A stretch of DNA of 64,000 bases from Rhizobacter koreensis (GCF_013366375.1 NZ_JABWMJ010000005.1:304167-368166), one strand, 5' to 3'; positions 37,900-47,663 are shown, counted from the stretch's first letter. Notes: a model not told the origin generated them from the letters alone. Program-made: numbers and translations.

Positions 37900-39099
37900 A
37901 TGAGCAAGCAAGTACAGGACGCCTACATCGTCGCGGCGACGCGCACGCCGATCGGCAAGTCGGGCCGCGGCTTCTTCAGGAGCACGCGCTCGGACGACCT
38001 GCTGGTCGCGGTGATCCAGAGCGCGCTCGGCCAGGTGCCGACGCTCGACCCGGCGGCGATCGAGGACGCCGTGATCGGCTGCTCGTTCCCCGAGGCCGAG
38101 CAGGGCATGAACATGGCGCGCATCGCGGTCGCGCTCGCCGGGCTGCCGAACTCGGTCGGCGGGATCACCGTGAACCGCTTCTGCGCGTCGGGTCTCTCGG
38201 CGGTGCAGATGGCGGCCGACCGCATCCGCGTCGGTGAGGCCGACGTGATGATCGCCGGCGGCGCCGAGTCGATGAGCCTGGTGCCGATGGGCGGCAACAA
38301 GCCGGCATTCAACCCGCGCGTGTTCGAGCGCGACGAGAACATCGGCATCGCCTACGGCATGGGCCTTACCGCCGAAAAGGTCGCGGCGCAATGGAAGGTG
38401 AGCCGCGAGGCGCAGGACGCGTTCGCGCTCGCGTCGCACCAGAAGGCACTCAAGGCGCAGCAGGACGGCGAGTTCGCCGACGAGATCACGCCGATCGAGG
38501 TGGTCGAGCGCTTCCCCGACCTGGCCGCCGGCGCGCCGGCGACCAGGACGCGCACCGTGTCGCTCGACGAAGGTCCGCGCCCGGACACGTCGATCGAAGG
38601 GCTTGCCAAGCTGAAGCCGGTGTTCGCCGCGAAGGGCTCGGTGACCGCGGGCAACAGCTCGCAGACCAGCGACGGCGCCGGCGCGCTGATCCTCGCGAGC
38701 GAGGCCGCGGTCAAGCGCTTCGACCTCAAGCCGCTGGCGCGCTTCGTGAGCTTCGCGAGCCGCGGCGTGCCGCCCGAGATCATGGGCATCGGCCCGATCG
38801 AGGCGATTCCGGCAGCGCTGCGCTACGCGGGGCTGAACATCGCCGACATGGACTGGATCGAGCTCAACGAGGCGTTCGCCGCGCAGGCGCTGGCTGTCAT
38901 CGACTCGGTCGGCCTCGACCGCGCAAAGGTCAACCCGATGGGCGGTGCGATCGCGCTCGGCCATCCCCTGGGCGCGACCGGCGCGATTCGCTCGGCGACC
39001 GTCGTTCACGCCCTGCGCCGCCACAACCTGAAGTACGGCATGGTGACGATGTGCGTCGGCACCGGGCAGGGCGCTGCCGGCATCTTCGAGCGCGTCTGA
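37900..39099 (+). CDS. Acetyl-CoA acyltransferase (thiolase)
   Basis: The 399-residue thiolase cleaves 3-ketoacyl-CoA in the last step of beta-oxidation. The nucleophile is Cys95 in NRFCASGLS. The His of GGAIALGHPLGATG and the second Cys of CVGTGQGAAG complete the active site. It forms the natural partner of the upstream HAD/ECH enzyme, equivalent to FadA with FadB. It may be named fadA or fadI by homology, but the two are not separable here. Confidence 0.94.
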   Translation: MSKQVQDAYIVAATRTPIGKSGRGFFRSTRSDDLLVAVIQSALGQVPTLDPAAIEDAVIGCSFPEAEQGMNMARIAVALAGLPNSVGGITVNRFCASGLSAVQMAADRIRVGEADVMIAGGAESMSLVPMGGNKPAFNPRVFERDENIGIAYGMGLTAEKVAAQWKVSREAQDAFALASHQKALKAQQDGEFADEITPIEVVERFPDLAAGAPATRTRTVSLDEGPRPDTSIEGLAKLKPVFAAKGSVTAGNSSQTSDGAGALILASEAAVKRFDLKPLARFVSFASRGVPPEIMGIGPIEAIPAALRYAGLNIADMDWIELNEAFAAQALAVIDSVGLDRAKVNPMGGAIALGHPLGATGAIRSATVVHALRRHNLKYGMVTMCVGTGQGAAGIFERV

Positions 39100-39163
39100 G
39101 CACCGCCTGCCGCGCTTGGTCGGCGACGCAGGCTTTCTTCACCAGCCATACCGGGGGACGCTC

Positions 39164-39925
39164 ATGAGCATCAGGACCGCAAACGTCGACGGCGTCGCGA
39201 CCATCGAGATCGCGCGCCCCGAGAAGAAGAACGCGCTCACCATGGCGATGTACGGCGCGCTCGCCGACGCGTTCGAGGCCGCGACCGCCGACCCGGCGGT
39301 GCGCTCGGTGCTGCTCACCGGGCAGCCCGGCATCTTCACGTCGGGCAACGACATCGACGACTTCATGCAGCGGCCGCCGCAGAGCACCGAGTCGCCGGCG
39401 TTCGCGTTCATGCAGGCGATCATCGGCTGCGACAAGCCGGTCATCGCGGCGGTCACCGGCCCCGCGATCGGCATCGGTACGACCATGCTGCTGCACTGCG
39501 ACTTCGTCTATGTGTCGGACGAGGCGCGCCTCGCGATGCCGTTCGTGAGCCTCGGGCTGGTGCCCGAGTTCGGCTCGAGCCTGATCGTTCCGCAGCTGCT
39601 CGGCAACGTGCGGGCGGCCGAGAAGCTGCTGCTCGGCGACCCGTTCACCGGCGCCGACGCGGTCGAGCTCGGCCTTGCCAACGCGGTGCTGCCGGCGGGC
39701 GAAGTGGTGCGTCACGCGCGCCGCATCGCCGAGCGCTTCAATACGCTGCCGCCGGGCGCGGTGCGCGAGACCAAGCGCCTGCTGCGGCGCGGCCGGGCCG
39801 CGGCGCTCGCCGAGACGATCGGCGTCGAGGGACAGGCGTTCGCCGCCCGCCTGCAGAGCCCCGAAGCGAAGGAGGCGTTCAGCGCGTTCTTCCAGAAGCG
39901 CCAGCCGGATTTCTCGAAGTTCTGA
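39164..39925 (+). CDS. Enoyl-CoA hydratase/isomerase family protein
   Basis: The 253-residue crotonase-fold protein shows the oxyanion-hole segments FTSGNDIDDF and AVTGPAIGIGTTMLLHCDF, then MPFVSLGLVPEFGSS. The Glu of the second catalytic position (PEFGSS) is present, while the first is replaced by small residues, as in isomerase-like members. The ATG at 39164 follows GGGGGA. It lies within the beta-oxidation operon and ends 16 bases before the SDR gene. Confidence 0.88.
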   Translation: MSIRTANVDGVATIEIARPEKKNALTMAMYGALADAFEAATADPAVRSVLLTGQPGIFTSGNDIDDFMQRPPQSTESPAFAFMQAIIGCDKPVIAAVTGPAIGIGTTMLLHCDFVYVSDEARLAMPFVSLGLVPEFGSSLIVPQLLGNVRAAEKLLLGDPFTGADAVELGLANAVLPAGEVVRHARRIAERFNTLPPGAVRETKRLLRRGRAAALAETIGVEGQAFAARLQSPEAKEAFSAFFQKRQPDFSKF

Positions 39926-39941
39926 TGCAGGGAGCGCTGCA

Positions 39942-40772
39942 ATGAGCCTCGCCGGCAAGACCCTCTTCGTGACCGGCGGCTCGCGCGGCATCGGCCTGGC
40001 GATCGCGCGGCGTGCCGCACGCGACGGCGCCAACGTCGCGGTCGTGGCCAAGACCGCGGAGCCCAACCCGCGCCTGCCGGGCACGATCTACACCGCGGCG
40101 CGCGACATCGAAGGCGCCGGCGGCCACGCGCTCGCGATCGCCTGCGACATTCGCGACGACGACGCGGTGGCGGCTGCGGTTGCCGCGACGGTCGAGCGCT
40201 TCGGCGGCATCGACATCCTCGTCAATAACGCGAGCGCGATCAGCCTCACGCCGACGCCGGCGACGCCGATGAAGCGCTTCGACCTGATGTTCGGCGTCAA
40301 CGTGCGCGGCACCTATCTCAGCACCCAGACCTGCCTGCCGCATCTCGCCGCCTCGGCAAAGGCGGGGCGCAACCCCCACGTGCTCAACCTGTCGCCGCCG
40401 CTCTCGATGCGCGAGCACTGGTTCCAGGCGCACACCGCCTACACGATGGCCAAGTACGGCATGAGCATGTGCACGCTCGGCCACGCCGGCGAGTTCAGGC
40501 CGCTCGGCATCGCGGTCAACAGCCTGTGGCCGCGCACCGCGATCGCGACCGCGGCGCTGCAGATGATCCCCGGCGCCGACCCGGGCCAGTGCCGCACGCC
40601 CGAGATCGTCGCCGACGCGGCCTGGTTCATCCTGACCAGCGACGCGCGCACGACGAGCGGCAACTTCTTCATCGACGACGCGCTGCTCGCCGAGCGCGGC
40701 GTCACCGACCTCGGCCGCTACAGCGTCACGCCGGGCGCGCCGTACCTGATCCCGGACTTCTTCGTCGACTGA
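39942..40772 (+). CDS. Short-chain dehydrogenase, HSDL2-like
   Basis: The 276-residue SDR has the cofactor loop TGGSRGIG (11-18), NNAS (95-98) and the catalytic pair Tyr167/Lys171 (YTMAK). The usual catalytic Ser lies near 151 (NLSPP). The segment PLSMREHWFQAHTAYTMAKYGMSM and the final SGNFFIDDALL are typical of the hydroxysteroid-dehydrogenase-like 2 group of fatty-acid-linked SDRs. It is the last gene of the beta-oxidation operon. Confidence 0.88.
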   Translation: MSLAGKTLFVTGGSRGIGLAIARRAARDGANVAVVAKTAEPNPRLPGTIYTAARDIEGAGGHALAIACDIRDDDAVAAAVAATVERFGGIDILVNNASAISLTPTPATPMKRFDLMFGVNVRGTYLSTQTCLPHLAASAKAGRNPHVLNLSPPLSMREHWFQAHTAYTMAKYGMSMCTLGHAGEFRPLGIAVNSLWPRTAIATAALQMIPGADPGQCRTPEIVADAAWFILTSDARTTSGNFFIDDALLAERGVTDLGRYSVTPGAPYLIPDFFVD

Positions 40773-40781
40773 CCCTGGCAG

Positions 40782-41210
40782 TCAGACCGGCGTCGCGAGC
40801 GCGCGCGGCCGGCCGTTGCGGTCGATCGCGACGTAGGTGAGGTTGGCCTCGGTCACTTTCACGACGTGCAGGTCGGCCGGGTTGCGCTCGGCGAACACCT
40901 CGACGTTGACCGTGATCGACGTGCGTCCGACGCGCTCGACCTTGGCGTAGAAGCTCAGCAGGTCGCCGATCGTCACCGGCTGCTTGAACACGAACTGGTT
41001 GACCGCGACCGTCGCGATGCGGCCCTTGGCGATGCGCGCCGGCAGCACCGCGCCGGCGAGGTCGACCTGCGCCATGATCCAGCCGCCGAAGATGTCGCCG
41101 TTGGCGTTGGCGTCCGCCGGCATCGGCATCACCCGCATGACGAGCTGACGGTCGTCGGGCAGTTTCACCGGCGGTTGCGGCGCGGGAACGTTCAAGGGCA
41201 GGTCAGGCAT
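40782..41210 (-). CDS. Hotdog-fold acyl-CoA thioesterase, YciA-like
   Basis: The 142-residue protein hydrolyses acyl-CoA. The core reads NANGDIFGGWIMAQVDLAGAV (active-site Asn/Asp and the long helix of the hotdog fold), then VAVNQFVFKQPVTIGDLLSFYAKVERVGRTSI. It is closest to the YciA/cytosolic long-chain thioesterase type. It converges on the SDR gene with only nine bases between the stops. The ATG at 41210 is the conserved start; a longer frame upstream has shadow-like composition. Confidence 0.9.
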   Translation of the reverse strand: MPDLPLNVPAPQPPVKLPDDRQLVMRVMPMPADANANGDIFGGWIMAQVDLAGAVLPARIAKGRIATVAVNQFVFKQPVTIGDLLSFYAKVERVGRTSITVNVEVFAERNPADLHVVKVTEANLTYVAIDRNGRPRALATPV

Positions 41211-41392
41211 ATTCGCGGACTCCGGGATCGTCCGGATTGTCGGCCATCGCCTCGCCGGATGGATGCGGCGCGCCGGCGCTGACGCTGACCGCCACCGGGC
41301 CCGCTTTGCTTTTCCTCGCTTCGGCCCCCACATCCCCAGCTTCGCGTTCGCTTTCCGCCCGGACCGTCCCGCTTTCTCCATCTCGCCGCCTC

Positions 41393-43210
41393 ATGCGCCA
41401 CGCCTCGACCTCGCTTCCCCTTCCGGCGCCTGCCAGCGGCCAGCCGCGCTCCGACTGGAGCACGCTCAGGAAGCTGCTGCCTTACGTCTGGGAGTGGCGC
41501 TGGCGCGTGCTCGTCGCGCTGCTCTTCCTGGTGGCAGCCAAGCTCGCCAACATTGGTGTCCCGCTGGTCCTCAAGAACCTCGTCGACGCGCTGGCGATCA
41601 AGCCCGGCGATCCGCGCGCCGTGCTCGTCGTTCCGGTCGGCCTGTTGCTCGCCTACGGCGCGCTGCGCCTCGCGATCACGCTCTTCACCGAGCTGCGCGA
41701 GTACCTGTTCTATCCGGTCGCGGCACGGATCGCGCGGCGCGTCTCGCTGCAGGCGTTCGACCATCTGCTGAGCCTGAGCCTGCGCTTTCACCTGGAGCGC
41801 CAGACCGGCGGCGTGTCGCGAGACATCGAGCGCGGCTCGCGCTCGATCCAGTCGCTGCTCAACTACACGATCTACAACATCCTGCCGACGCTGGTCGAGA
41901 TCACGCTGGTGATCGGGCTGCTGGTGGCGAAGTTCGACGTCTGGTTCGGCGCGATCACGTTCGGCGCGCTCGTCCTCTACATCGCGTTCACCGTCGGCGT
42001 GACCGAATGGCGCAGCGCGTTCCGGCGCGCCATGAACGAGCAGGACTCGAAGGCCAATACCAAGGCGGTCGACGCGCTGATCAACTACGAGACCGTCAAG
42101 TACTTCTCGAACGAGAAGTTCGAGCAGCAGCGCTACGACGAGAACCTGCGCCGCCTCGAGGCGGCGTCGATCAAGTCGCAGGCGTCGCTCTCGGTGCTCA
42201 ACCTCGGGCAGAGCCTGATCATCGCGACCGCGGTGACGCTGCTGGTCTGGCGCGCGACGCTCGGCGTGGTCGCCGGCACGCTCTCGCTGGGCGATCTGGT
42301 GCTCGTCAACGCGCTGATGATCCAGCTCTACATCCCGCTCAACTTCCTGGGCGTGATCTATCGCGAGATCAAGCAGTCGATGATCGACATGGAGAAGATG
42401 TTCGCGCTGCTCGGCCAGCATCGCGAGATCGCCGACGCGCCCGACGCGCAGCCGCTCGTCAACCGCGGCGGCGCGGTGCGCTTCGAGAACGTGCGCTTCG
42501 GCTACGACCGCGACCGCGAGATCCTGCACGACGTCAGCTTCGACATTCCTGCCGGTCGCACGGTGGCGGTCGTCGGGCCGTCGGGCTCGGGCAAGAGCAC
42601 GCTGGCGCGTCTGCTGTTCCGCTTCTACGACGTCGACGCCGGCAGCATCCGCATCGACGGCCAGGACATCCGCCACGTGACGCAGGAGAGCCTGCGCCGC
42701 TCGATCGGCATCGTTCCGCAGGACACGGTGCTGTTCAACGACACCGTCGAATACAACATCGCCTACGGCCGCACCGACGCCGACCGTGCAGCGGTCGAGG
42801 GCGCGGCGCGCGCGGCGCACATCCATTCGTTCATCGCGTCGACGCCGAAGGGCTACGACACCATGGTCGGCGAGCGCGGGCTCAAGCTCTCGGGGGGCGA
42901 GAAGCAGCGCGTCGCGATCGCGCGCACGCTGCTGAAGAACCCCCCGCTCCTGATCTTCGACGAGGCGACGTCGGCGCTCGACTCGGCCAACGAGCGCGCG
43001 ATCCAGGCCGAGCTGCAGAGCGCCGCGCGCAACAAGACCGCGCTCGTGATCGCGCACCGGCTCTCGACGGTCGTCGACGCGCACCAGATCCTCGTCATGG
43101 AGGCCGGCCGCATCGTCGAACGCGGCAGGCACACCGAGCTGCTCGCGCTCGGCGGGCGCTACGCCGAGATGTGGAGCCTGCAGCAGGCCGGCGACGAGAT
43201 CGCGGCCTGA
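41393..43210 (+). CDS. Atm1/HMT1-type ABC exporter (fused membrane and ATPase domains)
   Basis: The 605-residue half-transporter has a six-helix ABC_membrane domain (about 45-340), then an ATPase domain with Walker [10 protein letters not shown] (395-403), the signature LSGGEKQR, Walker B LLIFDEATSALD and the switch His in VIAHRLSTV. The domain belongs to the ABCB7/ATM1/HMT1 group, which exports glutathione-linked metal or Fe-S species. The ATG at 41393 starts near the conserved N-terminus; the frame extends 52 codons upstream without ribosome site. Confidence 0.88.
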   Translation: MRHASTSLPLPAPASGQPRSDWSTLRKLLPYVWEWRWRVLVALLFLVAAKLANIGVPLVLKNLVDALAIKPGDPRAVLVVPVGLLLAYGALRLAITLFTELREYLFYPVAARIARRVSLQAFDHLLSLSLRFHLERQTGGVSRDIERGSRSIQSLLNYTIYNILPTLVEITLVIGLLVAKFDVWFGAITFGALVLYIAFTVGVTEWRSAFRRAMNEQDSKANTKAVDALINYETVKYFSNEKFEQQRYDENLRRLEAASIKSQASLSVLNLGQSLIIATAVTLLVWRATLGVVAGTLSLGDLVLVNALMIQLYIPLNFLGVIYREIKQSMIDMEKMFALLGQHREIADAPDAQPLVNRGGAVRFENVRFGYDRDREILHDVSFDIPAGRTVAVVGPSGSGKSTLARLLFRFYDVDAGSIRIDGQDIRHVTQESLRRSIGIVPQDTVLFNDTVEYNIAYGRTDADRAAVEGAARAAHIHSFIASTPKGYDTMVGERGLKLSGGEKQRVAIARTLLKNPPLLIFDEATSALDSANERAIQAELQSAARNKTALVIAHRLSTVVDAHQILVMEAGRIVERGRHTELLALGGRYAEMWSLQQAGDEIAA

Positions 43211-43318
43211 CGGCGGATTCCCGGACGCGCGGCCTCGCGCGAGCGACGGAAATCCGACGCTCGCATCCGGGCGCCGGCGCGCCCGGTGAGGCGGCCCCGG
43301 CGCCTACACTCGCGCCCC

Positions 43319-44260
43319 GTGGAGACCAAGTGGCTCGAGGATTTCATCAGCCTCGCCGAGACGCGCAGCTTCTCGCGTTCGGCGCAGCTGCGCCACGTCA
43401 CGCAGCCGGCGTTCTCGCGCCGCATCCAGTCGCTCGAGGCGTGGGCCGGCACCGACCTCGTCGATCGCTCGTCGTACCCGACGCGTCTCACGCCGGCGGG
43501 CGAAACGCTCCACGCGCAGGCGCTCGACATCATCGGAGCGCTGCAGGCGAGCCGCAACATGATGCGCAGCCACAAGGCCGGACGCCGCGACATGGTCGAC
43601 TTCGCGGTGCCGCACTCGCTCGCGCTCACGTTCTTCCCGCACTGGCTCGCCGAGCTGCGCACACGCTTCGGCGCGCTCAAGTGCCGCCTGATCGCGCTCA
43701 ACGTGCATGACGCCGTGATGCAGCTCACCGAGGGCAGCTGCGACCTGCTGCTCGCCTACGACCATCCGTCGCAGCCGCTCGCGTTGAGCGGCGAGCGCTA
43801 CGACATGCTGAGCCTCGGCCGCGAGACGCTCGCGCCGTTCTCGCGGCCCGACGCCGAAGGCCGGCCGCTGTTCGCCTTGCCGGCGCCCGAGGGCGGTGCG
43901 GTGCCGTTCCTCAGCTACGCGCCGGGCGCGTACATGCACCGGCTGGTCGAGGTGATCACGCGCCAGGCGGCCGGCGCGCCGCTCTTCGAGGCGGTCTACG
44001 AGACCGACATGGCCGAGGGCCTCAAGGCGATGGCCCTCGAGGGCCATGGGCTCGCGTTCCTTCCGAGCGGGTCGGTGCGCAAGGAACTGCGCAGCCGGCG
44101 CCTCGTTCGCGCGAGCGAGCCTGGAACGTATGAACTCTCGATGGAGATCCGGATCTATCGCGAACGCGCAGCGGCAGCGCGCCCGGCCCGGGCCCAGGCC
44201 GATGCGTTGTGGGAGTTCCTGCGCAAGGCGCCACCGGCGAGCGCAAGCGCCGAAAACTGA
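43319..44260 (+). CDS. LysR-type transcriptional regulator
   Basis: The 313-residue protein has an N-terminal winged HTH (SFSRSAQLRHVTQPAFSRRIQSLEAW, about residues 17-42) and a periplasmic-binding-like effector domain. VETKWLEDF at the GTG start (43319) is the conserved opening of the group. It lies 158 bases upstream of the glt operon on the same strand and could control it, as in other LysR-linked amino-acid transporters. Ligand unknown. Confidence 0.88.
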   Translation: METKWLEDFISLAETRSFSRSAQLRHVTQPAFSRRIQSLEAWAGTDLVDRSSYPTRLTPAGETLHAQALDIIGALQASRNMMRSHKAGRRDMVDFAVPHSLALTFFPHWLAELRTRFGALKCRLIALNVHDAVMQLTEGSCDLLLAYDHPSQPLALSGERYDMLSLGRETLAPFSRPDAEGRPLFALPAPEGGAVPFLSYAPGAYMHRLVEVITRQAAGAPLFEAVYETDMAEGLKAMALEGHGLAFLPSGSVRKELRSRRLVRASEPGTYELSMEIRIYRERAAAARPARAQADALWEFLRKAPPASASAEN

Positions 44261-44418
44261 CGGCGCGGGCCCGTTGGCCCGATGCTTGCAAGCTTCGGTG
44301 TTCAGGCTCGGGTGAAACCCTTGCTGCTCGGCCGGTGCGTCTGCCGCGGCGGCCAAGCTCCTACAATTTCCTCGTCAACGAGCGCGCCTGGCCGCGCTCC
44401 CTACCTTCAGGAGTTCGC

Positions 44419-45327
44419 ATGAAGAAATCGTTTCTGGCCGCTGCAGTGATCCTGGCGTCGGCGGTTGCCGGTGCCGGTTCGGCGCATGCTGCCGACACGC
44501 TGGCCAAGATCCGCACGGCCAACAAGATCGTGATCGGCACGCGCGACTCGTCCGCTCCGCTCGCCTACACCACCGGTGACGGCAAGTACGTCGGCTACCA
44601 CGTCGAGGTGTGCCAGCGCATCGCCGACGCGATCAAGACCAACCTCAAGCTCGCCAACCTGCCGATCGAGTACCAGCTCGTGACTTCGCAGAACCGCGTG
44701 CCGCTGGTGCAGAACGGCACCGTCGACATGGAGTGCGGCTCGACGACGAACAACGCGACGCGCCAGAAGGACGTCTCGTTCGCGCCGACCACCTTCGTCA
44801 CCAACGTGCGCATCGCGGTCAAGGCGAACTCGGGCATCAACTCGATCGCCGACCTCAAGAACAAGACCGTCGCCACCACCACCGGCACCACGTCGGTCCA
44901 GCTCCTGCGCAAGCACGAGCGCGCCAACGGCGTCGACTTCAAGGAAATCTTCGGCAAGGACCACGCGGACAGCTTCCTGCTGATGGAGTCGGGCCGTGCC
45001 GACGCGTTCGTCATGGACGACAACATCCTGGCCGGCCTGATCGTCAACTCGAAGAGCCCCAACGACTATCGCATCGTCGGCGAAAGCCTCTCGGAAGAGC
45101 CGATCGCGATCATGATCCCGAAGGACGACCCGGCCTACAAGAAGCTGATCGACGACACCGTTATGGGCATGATGAAGTCCGGCGAGCTCGAGAAGATCTA
45201 CAACAAGTGGTTCCTCTCGCCGATCCCGCCGCGCAACGCCACGGTCAACATGGCCATGAGCGCTTCGCTGAAGAACGCGATCGCGAACCCGAACGACCGC
45301 CCGGCCGAAACCTACGTGCGCAAGTAA
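44419..45327 (+). CDS. gltI: Glutamate/aspartate ABC transporter substrate-binding protein
   Basis: The 302-residue periplasmic protein has a signal peptide (cleavage near SAHAAD, residue 24-25) and the family-3 solute-binding fold. Conserved pieces are IVIGTRDSSAPLAY, DGKYVGYHVEVCQRI, VDMECGSTTNN and KTVATTTGTTSVQLLRKHER. The length and these phrases match GltI of the glutamate/aspartate importer. AGGAG lies five bases before the ATG. An intrinsic terminator between this gene and gltJ probably raises its expression over the membrane parts. Confidence 0.93.
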   Translation: MKKSFLAAAVILASAVAGAGSAHAADTLAKIRTANKIVIGTRDSSAPLAYTTGDGKYVGYHVEVCQRIADAIKTNLKLANLPIEYQLVTSQNRVPLVQNGTVDMECGSTTNNATRQKDVSFAPTTFVTNVRIAVKANSGINSIADLKNKTVATTTGTTSVQLLRKHERANGVDFKEIFGKDHADSFLLMESGRADAFVMDDNILAGLIVNSKSPNDYRIVGESLSEEPIAIMIPKDDPAYKKLIDDTVMGMMKSGELEKIYNKWFLSPIPPRNATVNMAMSASLKNAIANPNDRPAETYVRK

Positions 45328-45402
45328 GACCGGCCGGCGGGCTCGGCGCCCCTAGGTAAGCCCCACCGGCTGCCGGCGCAGAGCTTGCTTACAGTTGGTC
45401 CG

Positions 45403-45437
45403 CGCGGCGCGAAGCCATTCGCGCCGCGTTTTTTTTT
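45403..45437 (+). terminator. Strong intrinsic terminator between gltI and gltJ
   Basis: A perfect 11-pair stem (45403-45413 with 45418-45428) and four-base loop GCCA is followed directly by nine T residues (45429-45437). It starts 75 bases after the gltI stop and ends 55 bases before gltJ. It is expected to stop most transcripts, so the binding protein is made in excess. Confidence 0.95.
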
Positions 45438-45492
45438 GGGGCTCGACCCCCTTCGCGCCGGCTCCCACCGGCGCTGGCTTGATGGAGTTCGC

Positions 45493-46200
45493 ATGGGAAA
45501 GTGGGACTGGGAGGTATTTCTTCAGGACACCGGAGGAGGCGAGACCTACCTCCAGTGGATGATGTCCGCCTGGGGCTGGACCGCCTCGGTGGCGCTGCTG
45601 TCCCTGATCGTGGCGTTGGTCGTGGGTTCGCTGATGGGAATCCTGCGCACGACCCCGAACCGCTTGTTCGTCGCGATCGGCAATGCCTGGACCGAGCTGT
45701 TCCGCAACATCCCGCTTCTGGTGCAGATCTTCCTCTGGTACCACGTCATCCCGTCGATCTTCCTGTCGCTGCGCAGCCTGCCGAGCTTCGTGCTCGTGGT
45801 GTTCGCGCTCGGCTTCTTCACCTCGGCCCGCGTATCGGAGCAGGTCAAGGCCGGCATCCAGTCGCTGCCGCGCGGCCAGCGCTACGCCGGTCTCGCGATG
45901 GGTCTGACGCTGCCGCAGACCTATCGCTACGTGCTGCTCCCGATGGCGTACCGCATCGTGATCCCGCCGCTCACCAGCGAGTCGATGAACATCATCAAGA
46001 ACACGTCGGTGGCGTTCGCGGTCAGCATCGCGGAGCTCACGATGTTCGCGATGCAGGCGCAGGAGGAGACCTCGCGCGGCATCGAGATCTACCTCGCCGT
46101 GACTGCGCTGTACTTCGTGTCGGCCTTCGGCGTGAACCGCCTGGCTCACTTCATCGAGCAGCGCGTGCAGGTGCCCGGCATGCTCGGCGGCGCGAAGTGA
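45493..46200 (+). CDS. gltJ: Glutamate/aspartate ABC transporter permease GltJ
   Basis: The 235-residue permease has five to six hydrophobic helices and the HisM-type motif FRNIPLLVQIFLWYHVIPSIF and the EAA-like loop RGQRYAGLAMGLTLPQTYRYVLLPMAYRI. It pairs with GltK in the inner membrane. The ATG at 45493 follows GGAG; 13 bases separate it from gltK. Confidence 0.93.
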   Translation: MGKWDWEVFLQDTGGGETYLQWMMSAWGWTASVALLSLIVALVVGSLMGILRTTPNRLFVAIGNAWTELFRNIPLLVQIFLWYHVIPSIFLSLRSLPSFVLVVFALGFFTSARVSEQVKAGIQSLPRGQRYAGLAMGLTLPQTYRYVLLPMAYRIVIPPLTSESMNIIKNTSVAFAVSIAELTMFAMQAQEETSRGIEIYLAVTALYFVSAFGVNRLAHFIEQRVQVPGMLGGAK

Positions 46201-46213
46201 CGGAGGGCATGCG

Positions 46214-46885
46214 ATGAACATGAACCTCGACTTCAGCTTCTTCACCGGGAGCCTGTTCACCAACTTCATCCTGAAGGGGCTGATCTTCTCGTTCCAGCTC
46301 ACGCTGATCGCGATGATCGGCGGCATCGCCATCGGGACCCTGCTCGCGCTGATGCGGCTCTCGGGCAAGCGCTGGCTGGTCATGCCGGCTGCCGCCTACG
46401 TCAACGTCCTGCGGTCGATCCCGCTGGTGATGGTGATCCTCTGGTTCTTCCTCCTGATCCCGCTGCTGCTCGGCCGTCCGCTTGGCGCCGAGGTGTCCGC
46501 GATCATCACCTTCACCGTGTTCGAGGCGGCGTACTACTCGGAAATCATGCGGGCCGGCATCCAGTCGGTCGCCAAGGGCCAGGTGCATGCCGGCTACGCG
46601 GTCGGCATGACGTACGCGCAGTGCATGCGCCTCGTCGTGCTGCCGCAGGCGTTCCGCAACATGCTGCCGGTGCTGCTGACGCAGACCATCATCCTGTTCC
46701 AGGACACGTCGCTCGTGTACGCGATCGGCGCCTATGACCTGCTGAAGGGCTTCGAGGTGGCGGGCAAGAACTTCAATCGTCCGGTCGAGGCGTACCTCTC
46801 CGCCGCCATCCTGTACTTCATCATCTGCTTCTCGCTGTCGATGCTGGTCCGCCAGCTGCAGAAGCGGATCGCCATCATCCGTTGA
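46214..46885 (+). CDS. gltK: Glutamate/aspartate ABC transporter permease GltK
   Basis: The 223-residue permease has five hydrophobic helices, [25 protein letters not shown] and the EAA loop [32 protein letters not shown]. It forms the heterodimeric channel with GltJ. The ATPase gene follows at once, its frame opening with a TTG that overlaps the gltK stop. Confidence 0.93.
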   Translation: MNMNLDFSFFTGSLFTNFILKGLIFSFQLTLIAMIGGIAIGTLLALMRLSGKRWLVMPAAAYVNVLRSIPLVMVILWFFLLIPLLLGRPLGAEVSAIITFTVFEAAYYSEIMRAGIQSVAKGQVHAGYAVGMTYAQCMRLVVLPQAFRNMLPVLLTQTIILFQDTSLVYAIGAYDLLKGFEVAGKNFNRPVEAYLSAAILYFIICFSLSMLVRQLQKRIAIIR

Positions 46886-46896
46886 GCCTGGCCACC

Positions 46897-47631
46897 ATGA
46901 TCGATATCAAGAACGTCTCCAAGTGGTACGGCACCTTCCAGGTGCTGACCGATTGCACGACCTCGATCCAGAAGGGCGAGGTGGTCGTCGTCTGCGGGCC
47001 TTCGGGCTCGGGCAAGTCGACGCTGATCAAGACCGTGAACGCGCTCGAGCCGTTCCAGAAGGGCGACATCGTGGTCGACGGCATCTCGCTGTCCGATCCG
47101 AAGACCAACCTTCCGAAGCTGCGTTCGCGCGTCGGCATGGTGTTCCAGCACTTCGAGCTGTTCCCGCACCTGACGGTCACGCAGAACCTGACGCTGGCGC
47201 AGATCAAGGTGCTCGGACGCAGCCAGGACGACGCCCGCACACGCGGCCTCAAGATGCTCGACCGCGTGGGCCTGACGGCGCACAAGGACAAGTACCCGGG
47301 GCAGCTGTCGGGCGGTCAGCAGCAGCGCGTGGCGATCGCGCGTGCGCTCAGCATGGACCCGATCGTCATGCTGTTCGACGAGCCGACGTCGGCGCTCGAC
47401 CCCGAGATGGTCGGCGAGGTGCTCGACGTGATGGTGCTGCTCGCCAAGGAAGGCATGACGATGATGGTCGTCACGCACGAGATGGGCTTCGCGCGCAAGG
47501 TCAGCCACCGCGTCATCTTCATGGATGCCGGCAAGATCGTCGAGGACTGCTCGCGCGAGGAGTTCTTCGGCAACGCCGAAGCGCGCTCGCCGCGGGCCAA
47601 GGACTTCCTCTCGAAGATCCTGCAGCACTAG
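46897..47631 (+). CDS. gltL: Glutamate/aspartate ABC transporter ATP-binding protein GltL
   Basis: The 244-residue ATPase has Walker [10 protein letters not shown] (34-42), Q-loop [11 protein letters not shown], signature LSGGQQQR, Walker [13 protein letters not shown] and switch His MMVVTHE. The ATG at 46897 gives the conserved opening [12 protein letters not shown]. An in-frame TTG at 46882 overlaps the gltK stop and would add five residues. It powers the GltJK channel. Confidence 0.93.
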   Translation: MIDIKNVSKWYGTFQVLTDCTTSIQKGEVVVVCGPSGSGKSTLIKTVNALEPFQKGDIVVDGISLSDPKTNLPKLRSRVGMVFQHFELFPHLTVTQNLTLAQIKVLGRSQDDARTRGLKMLDRVGLTAHKDKYPGQLSGGQQQRVAIARALSMDPIVMLFDEPTSALDPEMVGEVLDVMVLLAKEGMTMMVVTHEMGFARKVSHRVIFMDAGKIVEDCSREEFFGNAEARSPRAKDFLSKILQH

Positions 47632-47632
47632 G

Positions 47633-47663
47633 CGCTCAGGGATCGCTGCGCGATCCCTGAGCG
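47633..47663. repeat. Perfect 14-pair hairpin after gltL
   Basis: CGCTCAGGGATCGC (47633-47646) pairs fully with 47650-47663 around a three-base TGC loop, starting two bases after the gltL stop. There is no T-tract on either strand, so it is not a classical intrinsic terminator. It may act as a transcript-stabilising end or as a factor-dependent stop. Confidence 0.7.

Noticed and set aside
35738..37903. Long second plus-strand frame and a long minus-strand frame over the bifunctional HAD/ECH gene
   Set aside because: Arg-rich shadow translations without motifs, while the chosen frame has full NAD and crotonase motifs.
41263..43710. An 815-codon plus-strand frame over the ABC exporter
   Set aside because: Shadow of the exporter with Arg/His/Pro bias and no family match.
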